A DNA stretch of 64,000 nucleotides, taken from a beta proteobacterium AAP65 (GTDB lineage Bacteria > Pseudomonadota > Gammaproteobacteria > Burkholderiales > Burkholderiaceae_C). The position numbers and the translations under genes are program-made. Positions 18,809-34,020 of this stretch are shown here, piece after piece. The notes beneath the pieces were generated by a model that saw only the letters and a program-made list of their open reading frames with translations, was not told the DNA's origin and did not search any database. Location: the NCBI GenBank assembly GCA_001295865.1, contig LJHW01000004.1:248001-312000 (forward strand), written 5' to 3'. The stretch's first letter is position 1, and each line of letters opens with the position of its first letter.

Positions 18809-21013
18809 ATGATGCTGAAACGTTTATTTTCGATAGCCACCGTCAGCGTGACCCTGCTGCTCGCCAGTTGCGGCGGCGGCGGTGGTTCTGCAGGAACACC
18901 CGCGTTCGGCGGTGGTGGCACCACGCCCCCTCCCGCCGGCGGTGGGCCGACGGTGGCCGACATCGCCATCGTGCTTGCAGCGCCGACCATTCCCAACACG
19001 GGCACGGGTAGCGTGGCGGCCACCATCACCGCTCTGGATGGCAACCGCATCGCGCTGCCAGGCGCGACCCTGGCCGTTTCGGTGAACAGCAATGCCGTGC
19101 TCACGCTGCCCGCCAGCGGCGCAGTGACCGACGCCAGCGGCCAAGTGGTGGCCCAGGTGGGGATAGGCGCTGACACCACCAACCGAGACATCACGGTCAC
19201 AGCCAGCGCCAACGGCGTTACCAAGACGGCGGTGCTGAAGGTCGTGAACAGCACGGTCGGAACGCAACCCACTTCGATAGAACTCATCGCCGGCGCGACC
19301 AGCGTGGGTACGGGCGGTGACGGTGTTGTTGTCCGGGCCTTTGTCAAAGACGCCAACAACAACGCGCTGGCGGGTGTGCCTGTCGCCATCAGCACGACTT
19401 CCGGGACCTTGTCCGGCTTGAGCGGCACGACCGACGCCTCAGGCTCAGCCTCGGCCACCCTTTCGGCCGGCGCCGACCGCAGCAACCGCAGCGCTGTCAT
19501 CACGGCTTCTTCGGGCACCGTGAGCAGCACGCTCACCCTGCCCATCACCGGAACGCGCCTGACGCTGTCGGGGCCCTCGGCATTGATCCGTGGCAGCAGC
19601 GCCAGCTTCGACGTCGTCGTCACCGATTCGAAGAGCAACGTCGTGTCCAACGTGGTGATCACCGCCACCAGCTCCTTGGGCAATGCACTCGCTGCAGCGG
19701 GCGGCAACAGCACCAACGCCAGCGGCCAGGTCCGCTACGCCTACACGGCCACCAACGCAGGTACCGACAACCTTGTGTTCAGTGGAGCAGGTGCCACCGT
19801 ATCGCCCAGCCCGGCCCTGGCGGTCAGCGGTCAGAATTTCGCGTTTGTCGCGCCGGCGCCTTCCACCACCGTGCCCGTGAACACGGCCCAGACAGTGACC
19901 GTTCGTCTGGAAGGCGTGAGCCCCTTGGCCGGCAACGTCATCAACTTCGCTGCCACCGGCGGCACGCTGTCGGCGGCGACGGCGGCTACCAACGCAGCCG
20001 GCGAGGCCTCGGTGACCCTGACGTCGACATCGGCGGGGCCGGTCACCCTGCAGGCAACCTTGGCCGGTACCAGTACCAGCACGACGCTGCCACTTGTGGT
20101 CGTCGCCACAGCCCCGTCCACTTTGGTGCTGCAGGTCACGCCAACGGCCGTCGCGCCGAACATCGGAACCAGCACGGCCAACCAGGTGCAGGTGGTGGCC
20201 AAGGTCAACGATGCGGTGGGCAACCCCGTGCAAGGGCAGACCATCAACTTCAGTCGCGTGTCGGACCCCAGCGGCGGCAACCTGCTGCAAGCCTCGGCGA
20301 CCACCGACGCCAGCGGGCAGGCCAGTGTGGCGTACCGACCGGGATCGGAAAGCACGGCCAACAACGGCGTCGTGCTGCGCGCCACCGTCGCCACCGCGCC
20401 GTCCGTGACGGGCACGGCAACGCTCACAGTCAACCAAACGGCACTTTTCATTGCCCTGGGCACTGGTAACGTCATCACCAACATCGACCCGCAGACCTAT
20501 CGCAAGGACTGGGTGGTCTACGTCACCGATTCGAACGGCATTCCGGTCAACGGCGCCACACTCACGGTGAAGGCGATTCCGACCGACTTCCTTGTTGGAA
20601 CCCTGCGGTGGAACGGCACGGTCTGGGACTATGCGAACCCACCACTCTGGATGTGCCGCAACGAAGACCGCAACACCAACGGCGTTCTGGATGCCGGAGA
20701 AGACGACAACAACGACGGCGTGCTCTGGCCAGGCAACGTCATCGCGGTTTCGCCGGGCAACGTGCAGACGGAAAACGGGCGAGCGACGATTTCCCTGACC
20801 TACGCGGAGTCTTATGCCCCTTGGGTGAGGCTGCGCCTCACGGCGTCGGCGACCGTGTCCGGCACGGAGTCCAGCACGAGTGTTGAGTTCATCGTGAACG
20901 GCGCCGCCTCCGACTTCTCCACCGAGGGGACCCCGCCAGCCGGCGTCGTCAGTCCGTTCGGGTCCACACCTCGGCCCACAACGGTGGCAGGTGCCTGCAC
21001 CCTGCTGCCGTAG
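18809..21013 (+). CDS. large Ig-like (Big_1/invasin-type) surface lipoprotein
   Basis: A 734-residue predicted lipoprotein: a signal ending LLLASC (Cys21), then a Gly-rich linker and several Ig-like beta-sandwich repeats of about 90-100 residues. The repeats are recognisable by phrases such as TTDASGSASATLSAG and ATTDASGQASVAYRPG (bacterial Ig-like domain 1). Near residues 615-640 an Asp/Asn-rich segment of the form NEDxNxNGxLDxGEDxN, then DGxLxPGN, looks like paired calcium-binding loops. Composition is Ala/Thr/Ser/Val-rich with almost no Lys. A cysteine in that segment and one near the C-terminus may pair. It sits between pilQ and aroK in the pilus direction. Its role is unknown; adhesion or cell-surface structure is an inference. 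Confidence 0.85.
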   Translation: MMLKRLFSIATVSVTLLLASCGGGGGSAGTPAFGGGGTTPPPAGGGPTVADIAIVLAAPTIPNTGTGSVAATITALDGNRIALPGATLAVSVNSNAVLTLPASGAVTDASGQVVAQVGIGADTTNRDITVTASANGVTKTAVLKVVNSTVGTQPTSIELIAGATSVGTGGDGVVVRAFVKDANNNALAGVPVAISTTSGTLSGLSGTTDASGSASATLSAGADRSNRSAVITASSGTVSSTLTLPITGTRLTLSGPSALIRGSSASFDVVVTDSKSNVVSNVVITATSSLGNALAAAGGNSTNASGQVRYAYTATNAGTDNLVFSGAGATVSPSPALAVSGQNFAFVAPAPSTTVPVNTAQTVTVRLEGVSPLAGNVINFAATGGTLSAATAATNAAGEASVTLTSTSAGPVTLQATLAGTSTSTTLPLVVVATAPSTLVLQVTPTAVAPNIGTSTANQVQVVAKVNDAVGNPVQGQTINFSRVSDPSGGNLLQASATTDASGQASVAYRPGSESTANNGVVLRATVATAPSVTGTATLTVNQTALFIALGTGNVITNIDPQTYRKDWVVYVTDSNGIPVNGATLTVKAIPTDFLVGTLRWNGTVWDYANPPLWMCRNEDRNTNGVLDAGEDDNNDGVLWPGNVIAVSPGNVQTENGRATISLTYAESYAPWVRLRLTASATVSGTESSTSVEFIVNGAASDFSTEGTPPAGVVSPFGSTPRPTTVAGACTLLP

Positions 21014-21584
21014 CCCGGCGTTGCCCCTCTCATTGGCCCTCGTCGGCATGCCCGGCTGTGGCAAGTCCACAGTCGGCCGCCATCTGGCTCGCCACCTGGA
21101 CCTGCGTTTCGTCGACAGCGACACCGCGATAGAGCAACGGATCGGCATGCCGATCCGTGCCTTTTTCGAGGCCGAGGGCGAAGCGGCCTTCCGCGACATC
21201 GAGCAGGACGTCATTGACGAACTGACCCAGCAGCCAGACTGCGTGCTCGCCACGGGCGGCGGTGCCGTGCTGCGGCCTTCGAACCGCGATGCGCTGCACT
21301 CGCGCACGCACGTGGTCTACCTGCGCAGCACCGCCGAAGAACTGCACCGCCGGTTGCGGCACGACCAGCAACGGCCGCTGCTCCAGGTGGCCGATCCGCT
21401 CGCCCGCCTGCGCGAGCTCTACCGCGAGCGAGATCCGCTGTACCGCCGCACGGCGCACTTTGTCGTCGAGGCGGCCCGCCCCTCGGTGCATTCGCTGACG
21501 GGCATGGTTCTGATGCAACTGGAACTGGCCGGGCTGGTGGACCCTGGCCAGGTGCCCTCCAGCGTCGACAGCGGGCACGCCTGA
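20991..21584 (+). CDS. aroK: shikimate kinase
   Basis: Phosphorylates shikimate with ATP in chorismate synthesis. P-loop GMPGCGKST (19-27 from the GTG start), FVDSDTAIEQRIGMPI, the shikimate-binding FRDIE, the GGGAV loop and the lid-region RPLL are all present; 197 residues. The start is uncertain. GTG 20991 overlaps the end of the upstream lipoprotein gene by 23 bases, while TTG 21021 starts just after its stop and would remove ten residues without touching the P-loop. It is followed by aroB, the usual aroKB pair. Confidence 0.95.
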   Translation: MPAPCCRSPALPLSLALVGMPGCGKSTVGRHLARHLDLRFVDSDTAIEQRIGMPIRAFFEAEGEAAFRDIEQDVIDELTQQPDCVLATGGGAVLRPSNRDALHSRTHVVYLRSTAEELHRRLRHDQQRPLLQVADPLARLRELYRERDPLYRRTAHFVVEAARPSVHSLTGMVLMQLELAGLVDPGQVPSSVDSGHA

Positions 21585-21677
21585 GGTCGTAACGGGCTCC
21601 GTGGCAGCGGGCCTGCGCCCGGTACACACGGGGCTGGCCAAGGGCGAGCCGGCGCAGGCGGCCCGTAAACTCGCGCC

Positions 21678-22790
21678 ATGACTTCCGAGCACCTGCGCAC
21701 GGTCGTGGTGGACACACCCGGCGGCCGCTACGACATCCAGATCGGCAGCGGTCTGCTGCAGAACCCCGGCACCTGGGCGGGCCTGCCGCGCACCACGCAG
21801 GCGGTCATCGTCAGCAACCCGACGGTCAACGCCTTGTACGGTGACCCGCTCGCTGCGGCCATCGCGCCGCTGCACCGCGAAGTCAGCCGCGTGCTGCTGG
21901 CCGATGGCGAAGCGCACAAGACCTGGGATTCTCTGAATCTCGTCTTCGACCACCTGCTCGCCCGCGCTTGCGACCGCAAGACCGTGCTCTACGCCTTGGG
22001 CGGCGGCGTCATCGGTGACATGACAGGCTTCGCCGCCGCCACCTACATGCGCGGCGTGCCTTTTGTGCAAGTGCCCACCACGCTGCTGGCGCAGGTGGAC
22101 TCGTCGGTCGGCGGCAAGACGGCCATCAACCACCCACTGGGCAAGAACATGATCGGTGCGTTCTACCAGCCGGCGCGCGTGGTCTGCGATCTCGCCACCC
22201 TGGGCAGCCTGCCGCCTCGCGAACTTTCGGCTGGCCTGGCCGAGATCATCAAGTACGGCCCGATCCACGACATGGCCTTCTTCGACTGGATCGAGGCGCA
22301 CGTCGAGGCCTTGCGGGCTGGCGATGTGCAGGCCCTGGCCCATGCGGTGCAGCGCTCTTGCGAGATCAAGGCCGCGGTGGTGGGCGAAGACGAGCGCGAA
22401 AGCGGCCTGCGCGCCATCCTCAACTTCGGGCACACCTTCGGCCACGCCATCGAGGCCGGCCAGGGTTACGGCGCCTGGTTGCACGGCGAAGCGGTGGGCT
22501 GCGGCATGGTGCTGGCGGCGGCGCTCTCGGCCGAGTTGGGGCTGGTGCCAGCGGCTTTCGTCGAGCGGCTCACGCGGCTGGTGCAGGCTTCGGGCCTGCC
22601 TACGCAAGCGCCCGTGATGCCCGACGAACGCTGGCTCGAACTGATGCGCGTGGACAAGAAGGCCGAGGCCGGTGCCATCCGCTTCGTGCTGATCGACCCG
22701 CCTGGCCGCGCCAGCCTGCGCAGCGCGCCAGACGAGTTGGTGCTGCGCGTCATCCACCGCCACAGCGCGCCCGTGGCCAGCGCCGCGTGA
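21678..22790 (+). CDS. aroB: 3-dehydroquinate synthase
   Basis: An NAD- and metal-dependent enzyme that converts DAHP to 3-dehydroquinate, the second step of the shikimate pathway. The 370 residues include the nucleotide-binding [45 protein letters not shown], the metal ligand region [24 protein letters not shown] and the later [11 protein letters not shown] histidine. ATG at 21678. The stop overlaps the GTG of dgt (GTGA). Confidence 0.97.
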   Translation: MTSEHLRTVVVDTPGGRYDIQIGSGLLQNPGTWAGLPRTTQAVIVSNPTVNALYGDPLAAAIAPLHREVSRVLLADGEAHKTWDSLNLVFDHLLARACDRKTVLYALGGGVIGDMTGFAAATYMRGVPFVQVPTTLLAQVDSSVGGKTAINHPLGKNMIGAFYQPARVVCDLATLGSLPPRELSAGLAEIIKYGPIHDMAFFDWIEAHVEALRAGDVQALAHAVQRSCEIKAAVVGEDERESGLRAILNFGHTFGHAIEAGQGYGAWLHGEAVGCGMVLAAALSAELGLVPAAFVERLTRLVQASGLPTQAPVMPDERWLELMRVDKKAEAGAIRFVLIDPPGRASLRSAPDELVLRVIHRHSAPVASAA

Positions 22791-23935
22791 ATCTCGACGG
22801 TCTCGCGCCCTGGGCCAGCGACCCGCGCCGCACGCGCGGGCGCCGCGTGGCCGAGCCGGCCTCGCCGCCGCGCCACGAACACCAGCGCGACCGTGACCGC
22901 ATCGTGCACAGCACGGCCTTCCGGCGCCTGGTCTACAAGACCCAGGTTTTCCTCAACCACGAAGGCGACCTCTTCCGCACGCGGCTGACGCATTCGCTGG
23001 AAGTGGCGCAGCTGGGCCGCTCGATGGCCCGCGCGCTGCGCTTCAACGAAGACCTGGTGGAAGCCATCGCGCTGGCCCACGACCTGGGCCACACACCTTT
23101 CGGCCACGCGGGGCAAGACGCCTTGCACGCCTGCATGCAGGCCCATGGCGGCTTCGAGCACAACCTGCAGAGCCTGCGCGTGGTGGACGCGCTGGAAGTG
23201 CGCTACCCCGGCTTCGACGGCCTGAACCTCTGCTTCGAAACGCGCGAGGGCATCCTCAAGCACTGCTCGCCGCGCAACGCGCAGCGCCTGGTGGCCGCCG
23301 AGCCCGGCGGGCCGGCGCAGCGTTTCATCGACGGCACGCGCCCCAGCCTGGAGGCGCAGTTGGTGAACCTGGCCGACGAGATGGCCTACAACGCGCACGA
23401 CATCGACGACGGCGTGCGTTCGGGCCTGATCACGCTGCAGCAACTGGGCGAGGTGCCGCTCTTCGCGCAGTGGCGCGACGACGTGCTGGCAGAACACCCG
23501 CAACTGGCCGAACAAGGCGGCAGGCGCCTGCTGTTCGAAACCTTGCGGCGCTTGCTGTCGGCGCAGGTGGGGGACCTGATCGCCCACACCACCGCCCTGC
23601 TGACAGAGGCCCATCCCGCCGATGCCGACGCGGTGCGCCAGGGGCCGGCCCTGGTCGGCCTGAGCCCGGCGCTGCAGGCGCAGAACGCCGAACTGAAGCG
23701 TTTTCTTTTCCGCGCGCTCTACCGCCACCCGCAGGTGGTGGCCTCCACGGGGCTGGCGCGCACGGTGGTGGCCGAGCTTTTCGAGGCCTACCTGGCGCAG
23801 CCTGGCGAAATGCCGGCCGACTACTTGCAAGCCGACGATCAGCCGCGTGCCGTGGCCGACTACATCGCCGGCATGACCGACCGCTACGCGCTGCGCGAGC
23901 ACCACCGCCTCACCGGGCGGCGGCTGTTCGACTGA
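22787..23935 (+). CDS. dgt: deoxyguanosinetriphosphate triphosphohydrolase-like protein
   Basis: An HD-domain dNTP triphosphohydrolase (382 residues) that releases triphosphate from dNTPs. Visible: [34 protein letters not shown] (first metal His), [15 protein letters not shown] (HD pair) and [16 protein letters not shown]. The start is GTG at 22787, overlapping the aroB stop; the longer open frame upstream lies inside aroB. Length matches the shorter bacterial type 2 subfamily, not the ~500-residue E. coli Dgt. Confidence 0.94.
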   Translation: MNLDGLAPWASDPRRTRGRRVAEPASPPRHEHQRDRDRIVHSTAFRRLVYKTQVFLNHEGDLFRTRLTHSLEVAQLGRSMARALRFNEDLVEAIALAHDLGHTPFGHAGQDALHACMQAHGGFEHNLQSLRVVDALEVRYPGFDGLNLCFETREGILKHCSPRNAQRLVAAEPGGPAQRFIDGTRPSLEAQLVNLADEMAYNAHDIDDGVRSGLITLQQLGEVPLFAQWRDDVLAEHPQLAEQGGRRLLFETLRRLLSAQVGDLIAHTTALLTEAHPADADAVRQGPALVGLSPALQAQNAELKRFLFRALYRHPQVVASTGLARTVVAELFEAYLAQPGEMPADYLQADDQPRAVADYIAGMTDRYALREHHRLTGRRLFD

Positions 23936-23961
23936 GGCGCTGAGCGCCTGCGAGTTCGGCC

Positions 23962-24660
23962 GTGGCCCGCCTGCCGCGCCTGGAATGGCCGGGCCACACG
24001 CACTACCTGCTGCAGCGGGCGCATGGCGGGCTGCTCACGGCCCATGCCGCCGGGCAGGCCGGTGTTTTCGCCGACGAAGCCGACCGCAGCGCCTTTCTCG
24101 CCGCGCTGCGCGAGGCCGCGGTGGCCGAGCAGGTGCAGGTGCACGCCTACGCGCTGCTGCCCACCGAGTTGCAGTTGCTCGCCACACCCGGACCGGCAGG
24201 GGCCCTGGGCCGGCTGATGCAGGCCCTCGGGCGCCGCTACGTGAGCGCCTACAACCGCCGCCACGGGCACCGGGGCAGCTTGTGGGACAGCCGTTTCCGT
24301 TGCGCCGTGGTGGAGCCCGGCGCGCTGCGGCTGCAGGCGCTGCTGCTGGTGGATGGCCAGTCGGCGCTTCCGGGCTGGACCAGCGCCGCCGCGCGCACCG
24401 GCGGCCCGCGGGAGGGGCTGCTGGTCGACCCGCCGGAGTGGTGGGCGCTGGGCAACACGCCCTTCGATCGTGAAGCGCTGTACCGCCAGTACTTGATGCA
24501 GGGGCCGAGCCCGGCACTGGCCGACACCCTGCGCCAGGCCGCGCTGGGGGGCTGGGCGGCCGGTTCGGCGGCTTTTGCTGGCGAGGTGGCTGCCGCCACC
24601 GCACGCCCTGCCCGGCCCAGGGCCCGCGGCCGCCCCCGCAAGGCCGCAGACCCCGCCTGA
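23962..24660 (+). CDS. degenerate REP-associated tyrosine (HUH/Y1) transposase-like protein
   Basis: A 232-residue relative of the TnpA_REP/RAYT family (Y1 transposase fold). The start MARLPRLEWPGHTHYLLQR, the RRYVSAYNRRHGHRGSLWDSRF core and the tail WWALGNTPF...GWAAGSAAF...ARGRPRK match full-length Burkholderiales members as I remember them. The metal-binding HUH motif, normally in a context like LMPNHLHLLATP, reads LLPTELQLLATP here, so both histidines are gone. The candidate Tyr in RRYV is retained. The reading frame is intact, so the protein may be domesticated rather than a decaying transposase. The start is GTG at 23962, 26 bases after dgt. Confidence 0.8.
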   Translation: MARLPRLEWPGHTHYLLQRAHGGLLTAHAAGQAGVFADEADRSAFLAALREAAVAEQVQVHAYALLPTELQLLATPGPAGALGRLMQALGRRYVSAYNRRHGHRGSLWDSRFRCAVVEPGALRLQALLLVDGQSALPGWTSAAARTGGPREGLLVDPPEWWALGNTPFDREALYRQYLMQGPSPALADTLRQAALGGWAAGSAAFAGEVAAATARPARPRARGRPRKAADPA

Positions 24661-24702
24661 GCAAGCTGGCACGCTGGCTGCATCCGCAGCGCTCGATCGC
24701 CC

Positions 24703-24787
24703 TGTTGCGCACCAAACTGATATGTCCCCAATTAAAACTGCAGCGACCTCGCCGGTCTCTTTACTGGGTCTGACCCCATTTAATAGC
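24703..24787. repeat. AT-rich repeat-like element, possibly cognate to the adjacent transposase-like gene
   Basis: A stretch much poorer in GC than its surroundings lies 40 bases after the transposase-like gene. It holds CTGATATGTCCCCAATTAAA at its left and the near-perfect palindrome GGGTCTGACCC (24766-24776) at its right. Similar phrases (GGGGTCAGACCC, GGGGACATATCAG) recur, in my recollection, beside Y1-type transposases in many proteobacteria. Only one copy lies in this window. It occupies the leader of gltB. Confidence 0.5.
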
Positions 24788-24891
24788 CGTTGCCGCGTTT
24801 GTTGCACTGCAGTACGCTCGCCGGCCGAAGGGTTTCCCCGCCCTCGCCGCTTGATCCGCCCCGTTTTGCACCCTTGATCCAGGAACGCGCC

Positions 24892-29607
<4,716 letters not shown>

Positions 29608-29651
29608 GCAGGCTGCGCCTTCAACCCCACCCTATCGAGCTGAGACACACC

Positions 29652-31118
<1,467 letters not shown>

Positions 31119-31126
31119 AGCCGAAA

Positions 31127-31148
31127 CAGGCCCGCCGCGGCGGGCCTG
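31127..31148. repeat. inverted repeat after gltD, terminator-like without T tract
   Basis: A perfect inverted repeat (10-base arms CAGGCCCGCC / GGCGGGCCTG with 2 bases between) lies 8 bases after the gltD stop. No T run follows, so intrinsic termination is not supported. It could be a 3' RNA-stabilising hairpin. Confidence 0.45.
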
Positions 31149-31275
31149 GCGGCGGCCCTGCCGTCACGGTTTGTTGCACCGCCGCACATTTGACGCACAC
31201 AGACCCTACAGCTCCAGCGATCCAGGGCCGATAACCGAGGCAGACTCGGGTTGGTCCGAGTGCTGAGGAGCTTGC

Positions 31276-31767
31276 GTGCGTCTGCCTTTCCCGAAATTCC
31301 TGCGCCGTGCCGCGTCGCGCGGCGGGCGTTCGCTGTCGGCGCGCGGCCGGGAAGCGGGCTTCACCCTCATCGAGCTGATGATCGCCGTGGCCATCGTCAG
31401 CATCCTGGCGGCCGTGGCCTACCCGCAGTACACCAGCTACGTCACACGCAGCCGCCTGGCCGAAGCCACGGGCACGCTGAGCGTGACACGCGTGCGCATG
31501 GAGCAGTACTTCCAGGACAACCGCAACTACGGCGCCTCCGGCTGCGGTGTCACCATGCCCACGGGCGACTACTTCACCTACACCTGCGCCTGGGGCAGCA
31601 CCTCGAGCAACCAGTCTTTCGTCCTGACGGCCGCGGGCAAGGCCAGTGCCGGCATGGACGGTTATGCCTTCACCGTGAACCAAGACAACCTCCAGCGCAC
31701 CACGGCCTTCACCGACGCGACCGTGCCCGTGAACTGCTGGTTGCGGCGTGCGGGAGACACATGCTGA
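31276..31767 (+). CDS. pilE: type IV minor pilin, PilE-like
   Basis: A 163-residue prepilin with a long basic leader and the cleavage site REAG/FTLIELMIAVAIVSILAAVAYPQYTSYV. Glu5 is present. After the N-terminal helix it has a small pilin head with Cys pairs (GCGVT, CAW, and NCW/TC near the end). Resembles the PilE/ComF-type minor pilin that accompanies FimT-PilVWX-PilY1. The start is GTG 31276 with GAGGAG five bases upstream. The stop overlaps the first codons of fimT. First gene of the minor pilin operon. Confidence 0.92.
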   Translation: MRLPFPKFLRRAASRGGRSLSARGREAGFTLIELMIAVAIVSILAAVAYPQYTSYVTRSRLAEATGTLSVTRVRMEQYFQDNRNYGASGCGVTMPTGDYFTYTCAWGSTSSNQSFVLTAAGKASAGMDGYAFTVNQDNLQRTTAFTDATVPVNCWLRRAGDTC

Positions 31768-32294
31768 TGACCCTGCCCGCGCGCCGCCTCGGTGGGCAGC
31801 GGTCGGCCACCCGGGGGCTGACGCTCATCGAGCTGATGATCACGGTGGTGGTGCTGGCCATCGGGCTGGCCTTGGCCGCGCCGGCCTTCACCCAGCAGCT
31901 GGCGAACTACCGGCTGCGCACGGCGTCCGAGAGCATCATCAACGGGCTGAATTACGCCCGCGCGGAAGCCGTGCGGCGCAACTCACCGGTGAGCTTCACC
32001 CTCAGCGCAACCGGCTCGGGCTGGACGGTGGCGCAGGTCAGCCCGGCCACCACGTTGCAGTCGCGTGCGGCAGGCGAATCGGCGGGCATCACGGCCGCCT
32101 CCACGAACGAGAGTCGCGCTGTGACCTTCACCGCCACCGGCTTCGTCGATGGCAGCGGCACCCGCATGAGCCAGATCGATCTCTCCAGTTCGGCAGCCAA
32201 CAGCGAAACGCGCCGCATCGACATCTACGGCGGCGGCCTCATCCGGGTCTGCGACCCGGCTGTCACGGCAGCCGGCGACCCGCGGAGATGCTGA
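31761..32294 (+). CDS. fimT: minor pilin FimT/GspH family
   Basis: A 177-residue pseudopilin with cleavage site TRG/LTLIELMITVVVLAIGLALA. Residue +1 is Leu instead of the usual Phe; Glu5 is retained. The GspH/FimT domain follows (ASESIINGLNYARAEAVRRNSPVSF). ATG at 31761 follows GGGAGACAC and overlaps the pilE stop; ATG 31767 two codons later is possible. The stop overlaps the pilV start (TGATG). Confidence 0.93.
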   Translation: MLMTLPARRLGGQRSATRGLTLIELMITVVVLAIGLALAAPAFTQQLANYRLRTASESIINGLNYARAEAVRRNSPVSFTLSATGSGWTVAQVSPATTLQSRAAGESAGITAASTNESRAVTFTATGFVDGSGTRMSQIDLSSSAANSETRRIDIYGGGLIRVCDPAVTAAGDPRRC

Positions 32295-32794
32295 TGCGCA
32301 AGCCTTGCTGCTCTGTGGCCCGGCCAGCCCGCCTGCAAGGTCGGCGCGCCGGCGGTTTCACGATGATCGAAGTGCTGGTCGCCCTGCTCGTGTTTTCGCT
32401 CGGCGTGCTGGGCCTCGTGACCATACAGGCCACCGCCACACGCATGGCCGGCGATGCGCGCGACCGCGCCGTGGCCACCTTCCTGGCCGACCAGTTGCTC
32501 GCCCGCATGCTCATCGCCGACCCGGCCAGCGCGAGCACCTTCGAGCACCTGGCCACGGGCACCACGGCCTGCAACCCCAGCGGCACGGCGTCCACCAATG
32601 CCGTGGTCACGGGCTGGCTCACGGAAGTGGCACAACAACTGCCCCAGGCCCCGTCGACCCTGCAGCAGGTGGTGGTGGTGCCGCCGTCACCGCCGGAAAT
32701 CTCTGCCCGCGTGATCGTCACCTTGTGCTGGCAAAACGGCAACGACCCGCCCCGCAGCCTGTCGGTCAGCAACCAGGTGCAATGGCAGCTATGA
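32294..32794 (+). CDS. pilV: minor pilin PilV
   Basis: A 166-residue prepilin with cleavage AGG/FTMIEVLVALLVFSLGVLGLVTIQ, the strongly conserved PilV N-terminus, and a short head domain with two Cys (TTACNP and TLCWQNG). ATG 32294 is taken because GGAG lies six bases before it; ATG 32288 is also in frame. The stop overlaps the pilW start. Confidence 0.93.
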   Translation: MRKPCCSVARPARLQGRRAGGFTMIEVLVALLVFSLGVLGLVTIQATATRMAGDARDRAVATFLADQLLARMLIADPASASTFEHLATGTTACNPSGTASTNAVVTGWLTEVAQQLPQAPSTLQQVVVVPPSPPEISARVIVTLCWQNGNDPPRSLSVSNQVQWQL

Positions 32795-34020
32795 AGCACG
32801 CCACGCGCATGCCCCGCCCCCGCCACGCCAAGACCCGAGCCACCGGCTTCACGCTGGTGGAGCTGATGGTCGCGCTGACCATCGGCCTGGTGCTGGCACT
32901 CGCCATCAGCCTGTCGATGCTGACCATGGGGCGGCAGTTCCGGGTCGTCGGCTCCACCTCGGCGGCGCAAGTCAACGCCCAGCTGGCGCTGTCCTTGATC
33001 GACAGCGCCGGACGCACCGCGGGCGCCGGGCTCTTCAACAACGGCCAGCCGGTGTGCATGGGCTTCAACGCGGCCTACGGTGGCGCGGTCAAGTCAGACG
33101 GCGCGCCACTGCTGCCCGCCCGCATCACCGATGGCGGCAGCGGCTCGGCTTCTGACAGCCTGGTCTTTTCAGCCTCGAGCGCCGTCGGCCCGCTCTCGGG
33201 CATGCCGGTGATGGACGCCATGGCTTCATCGGCTGCCGACATCGTCGTCACCGACGGCGGCCTCATCGCGGCCAACGACCTGGCCATCGTCGGCGTGCCG
33301 GGCTCTGCTTCCGTGCCGTGCACCTTGTTTCAGGTGACATCGACGCCGAGTTCCGGCGTGTCTTGCGGCGGCAATGCGAACCAATGCAAGACGCTGCCCC
33401 GCGCCGCCGGGGGCAACTACAACCCGGCCGCAGGCACCTTCGCCAACGAGCCGCGCTACGGTTTTGCCGATGCCTCACCGGTCTTCGGCCCGGCCGTGGT
33501 GATGGGCTTGGGCACCACCTTCCGCCAGCAGGCTTTTGCGGTGATGTGCGAGACCCTGGTCGAGTACAACGCCTTCGTGGACAGCCCGGCCTGCAGCACC
33601 GGCCCGCTGAACTTCAGCGGCGGCGCCAATGCGCTGGTCACCGACATCGTGCTGCTGCAGGCGCAGTACGGCATCAGCGCCGACACCAGCAGCGACGTGG
33701 TCACGAACTGGGTCGATGCCAAGACGGTGGGCAGCATCGACTGGAGCAGCCCGAACTCGGCCCAGGTCGGCCGCATCAAGGCGCTGCGCATCGTCATCGT
33801 CTCGCGCTCGAAGGAACCTGCCGGTGAAGAGGTCACCCCGGCCAGCTGCACCAACGACGCCGGCGTGGTCAACGTCGGCCCCTGTTCCTTCAACGATGCC
33901 GAAGCCCCCGTGATCGACCTCAGCGCTACCAGCACGCCCAACGGCGCCAGCTGGCGGCGCTACCGCTACCGCGTTCAGCAGGCGGTGATCCCGCTGCGCA
34001 ACGTGATCTGGAGCAACTGA
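32791..34020 (+). CDS. pilW: minor pilin PilW
   Basis: A 409-residue prepilin with cleavage ATG/FTLVELMVALTIGLVLALAISL followed by a large head domain with several Cys (SVPCTLF, SCGGNANQC, VMCETL, PACSTG, ASCTND, GPCSF). The C-terminus (RYRVQQAVIPLRNVIW) is typical of PilW. ATG 32791 sits in an ATGA overlap with pilV; ATG 32782 is three codons upstream. The last base of its stop is the first base of the pilX ATG. Confidence 0.93.
   Translation: MKHATRMPRPRHAKTRATGFTLVELMVALTIGLVLALAISLSMLTMGRQFRVVGSTSAAQVNAQLALSLIDSAGRTAGAGLFNNGQPVCMGFNAAYGGAVKSDGAPLLPARITDGGSGSASDSLVFSASSAVGPLSGMPVMDAMASSAADIVVTDGGLIAANDLAIVGVPGSASVPCTLFQVTSTPSSGVSCGGNANQCKTLPRAAGGNYNPAAGTFANEPRYGFADASPVFGPAVVMGLGTTFRQQAFAVMCETLVEYNAFVDSPACSTGPLNFSGGANALVTDIVLLQAQYGISADTSSDVVTNWVDAKTVGSIDWSSPNSAQVGRIKALRIVIVSRSKEPAGEEVTPASCTNDAGVVNVGPCSFNDAEAPVIDLSATSTPNGASWRRYRYRVQQAVIPLRNVIWSN

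Noticed and set aside
20991..21020. Frameshift or fusion between the Ig-like lipoprotein and aroK
   Set aside because: The lipoprotein has its own stop at 21013 and aroK has plausible GTG and TTG starts around it; overlap of this size is ordinary here.
23932..23946. Small AGGCGC/GCGCCT hairpin after dgt as a terminator
   Set aside because: Only six base pairs and no T tract; the next gene starts 26 bases after dgt.
24760..24784. TTTACT / TTTAAT as a gltB promoter inside the AT-rich element
   Set aside because: The boxes are only 13 bases apart, too close for a functional sigma70 promoter.
31147..31164. GG-N10-GC spacing resembling a sigma54 promoter before the minor pilin operon
   Set aside because: Only the invariant GG/GC pair fits; the flanking consensus bases do not, and such spacing is common by chance in GC-rich DNA.
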